Shown in pieces: positions 43,188-45,050 of a stretch of DNA of 45,050 bases (position 1 is the stretch's first letter; each line of letters starts with the position of its first letter). Origin of the DNA: Planctomycetota bacterium (GTDB lineage: Bacteria > Planctomycetota > Planctomycetia > Planctomycetales > Planctomycetaceae). The stretch spans positions 1-45,050 of the forward strand of contig JAQCEJ010000036.1 of assembly GCA_027618475.1 (NCBI GenBank). The letters are read 5' to 3'. The position numbers were made by a program, and so were the translations under genes. Below the pieces are notes generated by a model that did no database searches, was not told where the DNA came from, and saw only the letters and a program-made list of their open reading frames with translations.

Positions 43188-44393
43188 ATGACTTCATCGA
43201 CAACGGCATCGCTTACGACTTTCACCTTCAACGAGCGTAAGGCCGTCGAACGGGTCATTGATATGATCGCCATCGCAGGAAAAAGCTGCGAGGAAAAAGC
43301 AATCGCCGACTTTATCGAGCAGAAACTATTGGCAGCCGGTGTTCCCGCGTCGGCAATAGTCTACGATCGAGCACATAAACTCAGCTCCTACGGTGGAAAC
43401 GTCGGAAATCTCATCGTCAAACTTCCGGGAACCAAACCAGGACCACGCCGGATGTTAATGGGGCATATCGACACCGTCCCACTTTGCGTGGGAGCCCAAC
43501 CGGTGCAGCGCGGTAACAAAATCGTCTCGAAATCGCCTTCAACCGCACTGGGAGGCGACAACCGCGCCGGTGCCGCTATTGTATTGACGGCGATCCTCGA
43601 AATCCTGAAGCAGAAGCTCCCCCATCCACCTCTGACGTTATTCTGGCCCGTCCAGGAAGAAATTGGCTTACTCGGCGCGAAGCACGTCGCCCTTAATAAA
43701 CTGGGGAAGCCAAAACTCTGTTTCAACTGGGATGGCGGCGATGCTCAGATCACCTGCATTGGCGCTACAGGGGGATATGAACTCTTCATTGAAATCGAAG
43801 GCATCGCCAGTCACGCCGGGGGACATCCTGAAGCAGGCGTTAACGCCATCTCCATTGCCTCACTGGCGATCGCCGATCTGGTCAAAAACGGCTGGCATGG
43901 GCTGGTCTTGAAGAATGGATTGCGCGGCACGAGCAACATTGGCGTGATTCAAGGAGGAGACGCCACCAACGTAGTGACTTCAAAAGTCAGTCTTCGCGGA
44001 GAGGCCCGCAGTCACGACCGCAAATTCCGCAGCCGCATCGTCAAAGAGATTCAACAGGCCTTTCAACGTGCAGTCAAGCAATTGAAAAACTCTTCCGGAA
44101 AAACAGGGAAGCTCACGTTTTCCGCCGAATTGAAGTACGATTCCTTCCAACTCTCGACCGACGAACCGTGCGTCCAATCGGCAATTGCCGCAGTGAAAAA
44201 ATGCGGGCTCAATCCCGAACTGCGCATCAGCAACGGCGGACTTGACGCGAATTGGACATCGGCTCTTGGCTTGCCGACCGTGACGTTGGGTGCCGGTCAA
44301 CATGACATTCACACCACCGCCGAGTGGTTGGACGTGCCGTCGTTTCTGAAGGGATGTCAGATTGGATTGCTGATTGCAACAGCCTCCGAATAG
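43188..44393 (+). CDS. M20-family metallopeptidase (PepT-like)
   Basis: Cytoplasmic zinc aminopeptidase of 401 residues. Metal-site motifs are in order: MGHIDTVPL, ALGGDNRAGAA, PVQEEIGLLGAK, FNWDGGDA and GAGQHDIHTTAEW. A dimerisation domain with SHAGGHPEAGVNAISIA sits in the middle. The layout fits tripeptide aminopeptidase-like M20 enzymes; the exact substrate is not decidable. There is no signal peptide, unlike the other M20 gene in the window. It follows a strong terminator, so its promoter should lie in the 67 bases after it or further upstream by read-through. The ribosome-binding site is weak. Confidence 0.88.
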   Translation: MTSSTTASLTTFTFNERKAVERVIDMIAIAGKSCEEKAIADFIEQKLLAAGVPASAIVYDRAHKLSSYGGNVGNLIVKLPGTKPGPRRMLMGHIDTVPLCVGAQPVQRGNKIVSKSPSTALGGDNRAGAAIVLTAILEILKQKLPHPPLTLFWPVQEEIGLLGAKHVALNKLGKPKLCFNWDGGDAQITCIGATGGYELFIEIEGIASHAGGHPEAGVNAISIASLAIADLVKNGWHGLVLKNGLRGTSNIGVIQGGDATNVVTSKVSLRGEARSHDRKFRSRIVKEIQQAFQRAVKQLKNSSGKTGKLTFSAELKYDSFQLSTDEPCVQSAIAAVKKCGLNPELRISNGGLDANWTSALGLPTVTLGAGQHDIHTTAEWLDVPSFLKGCQIGLLIATASE

Positions 44394-44445
44394 GACCATT
44401 GAGAAAACGGAATTCGTCACGCCAAGACACGACGGCGCTACGACT

Positions 44446-44474
44446 TTGCAGGTCAATGTATTACGTCATATTAC
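44446..44474 (+). promoter_or_regulatory. Possible promoter of the polyprenyl synthase gene
   Basis: TTGCAG (44446-44451) and TATTAC (44469-44474) are 17 bases apart, 36 bases before the start codon. The matches to consensus are partial. Confidence 0.33.
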
Positions 44475-44510
44475 TCGACGGAAGTCTTGTTTCAAAGATC
44501 GATTTTCAAC

Positions 44511-45050
44511 ATGCCCGACATCGGAGATGCCTCCTCTTGGGACGACTTTCGTCCGCTCATCAATGCGAGACTGGGAAAATATCTTACCTGTGTGGAAGAT
44601 TGCCCCCCACGTTTGCAACAGGCGATGGCGTATAGTGTTCTAGCAGACGGCAAGCGTCTGCGTCCCATTCTCGTCCTTCTGGCCTGCGAGGCATGTGGTG
44701 GTGATGTCGAAACGGCTTTGCCGGCTGCCTGCTCGCTGGAAATGGTGCATGCGTACTCGCTGATTCACGACGATTTACCGGCGATGGATGACGACGATTT
44801 TCGCCGTGGGAGGTTAACCAATCACAAGGTTTACGGAGAAGCATTAGCAATACTCGCTGGGGATGCGTTATTGACGCTGGCGTTTCAGATCGTGGCAGAA
44901 GAGATCCATCCTGCCGACGTTGCAGCAGCATGTTGCGTCGACCTGGCTAAAGCTGCCGGGATGTGTGGCATGGTCGGAGGACAAGTCGCCGATCTGGAGG
45001 CCGAGCAGACAGAACAGCCGTCGTTTTCGCAGCTGGAAGGTATCCATCGC
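44511..45050 (+). CDS. Polyprenyl (farnesyl/geranylgeranyl) diphosphate synthase, 3' end cut by the window
   Basis: The first 180 codons are in the window and remain open to its edge. The enzyme condenses isopentenyl diphosphate with allylic diphosphates in the cytoplasm to feed quinone, carotenoid and undecaprenyl synthesis. LADGKRLRPILVLLACEACGG and the first Asp-rich motif (HDDLPAMDDDDFRRG, residues 86-100) are clear, followed by TNHKVYGEALAILAGDALL and GGQVADLEAE. The sequence resembles IspA-type short-chain synthases; chain length cannot be fixed from this part. The ATG at 44511 is the first good start; the ribosome-binding site is weak. Confidence 0.92.
   Translation, partial: MPDIGDASSWDDFRPLINARLGKYLTCVEDCPPRLQQAMAYSVLADGKRLRPILVLLACEACGGDVETALPAACSLEMVHAYSLIHDDLPAMDDDDFRRGRLTNHKVYGEALAILAGDALLTLAFQIVAEEIHPADVAAACCVDLAKAAGMCGMVGGQVADLEAEQTEQPSFSQLEGIHR

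Noticed and set aside
1-45050. CRISPR arrays, integrases, transposases, phage genes or toxin-antitoxin pairs
   Set aside because: None of the regularly spaced repeats, catalytic motifs or paired small genes expected for these were seen on either strand.

Overview
The window reads as an ordinary chromosomal stretch of a planctomycete. The signs are a paired ECF sigma factor and Ser/Thr kinase with leucine-rich repeats, a secreted UshA-like/multiheme cytochrome next to a DUF1573 protein, a very large TPR/PQQ-propeller protein, a small coiled-coil/winged-helix protein of a type I associate with planctomycetes, and a GatCAB amidotransferase. GC content looks like the low-to-mid 50s percent (estimated by eye). 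The assignment rests on recognised protein families, not on a search. No rRNA, phage, integrase, intact insertion sequence or CRISPR array is visible.

Layout. 0-6.4 kb (minus strand): recA, a trypsin-like protease with two PDZ domains, and alaS, preceded by a CYTH-domain protein. 6.5-10 kb (minus): a DUF971 protein, a lipoprotein combining a degenerate UshA-like domain with four c-type haem sites, and a DUF1573 protein with a His/Asp-rich segment. 10.2-13.7 kb (minus): an O-antigen-ligase-like polymerase with TPRs and a WecA-like glycosyl-1-phosphate transferase, a surface-polysaccharide pair. 14-16.9 kb: ndk (plus) converging on rnr (minus). 17.1-21.4 kb: an exported M20 amidohydrolase (plus) converging on a Nudix gene and recG. 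21.4-25.3 kb (minus): gatB, gatA, gatC and rpmB, with a strong terminator between rpmB and gatC. 25.8 kb: csrA (plus), divergent from rpmB. 26.3-31.3 kb (minus): a NupG-like transporter, the LRR kinase and its ECF sigma factor. 31.8-37.4 kb (minus): infA-rnhA and the 1552-residue PQQ/TPR protein. 37.8 kb: tRNA-His with its terminator. 38.1-41.3 kb (minus): glutamate dehydrogenase translationally coupled to a cyclic-nucleotide-binding-like protein, and an SGNH-family protein. 41.3-42.5 kb: a gene-poor, AT-richer stretch. 42.5-45 kb (plus): the coiled-coil/winged-helix protein, a PepT-like M20 peptidase, and the 5' part of a polyprenyl diphosphate synthase cut by the window edge.

Most genes are core information processing: translation (alaS, gatCAB, rpmB, infA, tRNA-His), RNA turnover and regulation (rnr, rnhA, csrA), recombination (recA, recG) and nucleotide metabolism (ndk). 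The accessory material is envelope and signalling: polysaccharide assembly, exported redox proteins and a receptor-like kinase.

I did not find a clearly new defence or mobile system. The observations most worth checking are: a G-quadruplex-capable low-complexity insertion inside recG; a sigma-54-like promoter with direct repeats in front of csrA; a palindrome inside the promoter of the ECF-kinase operon; nested, mutually exclusive hairpins plus a strong terminator at 42.97-43.12 kb; and the degenerate UshA/tetrahaem lipoprotein next to DUF1573.
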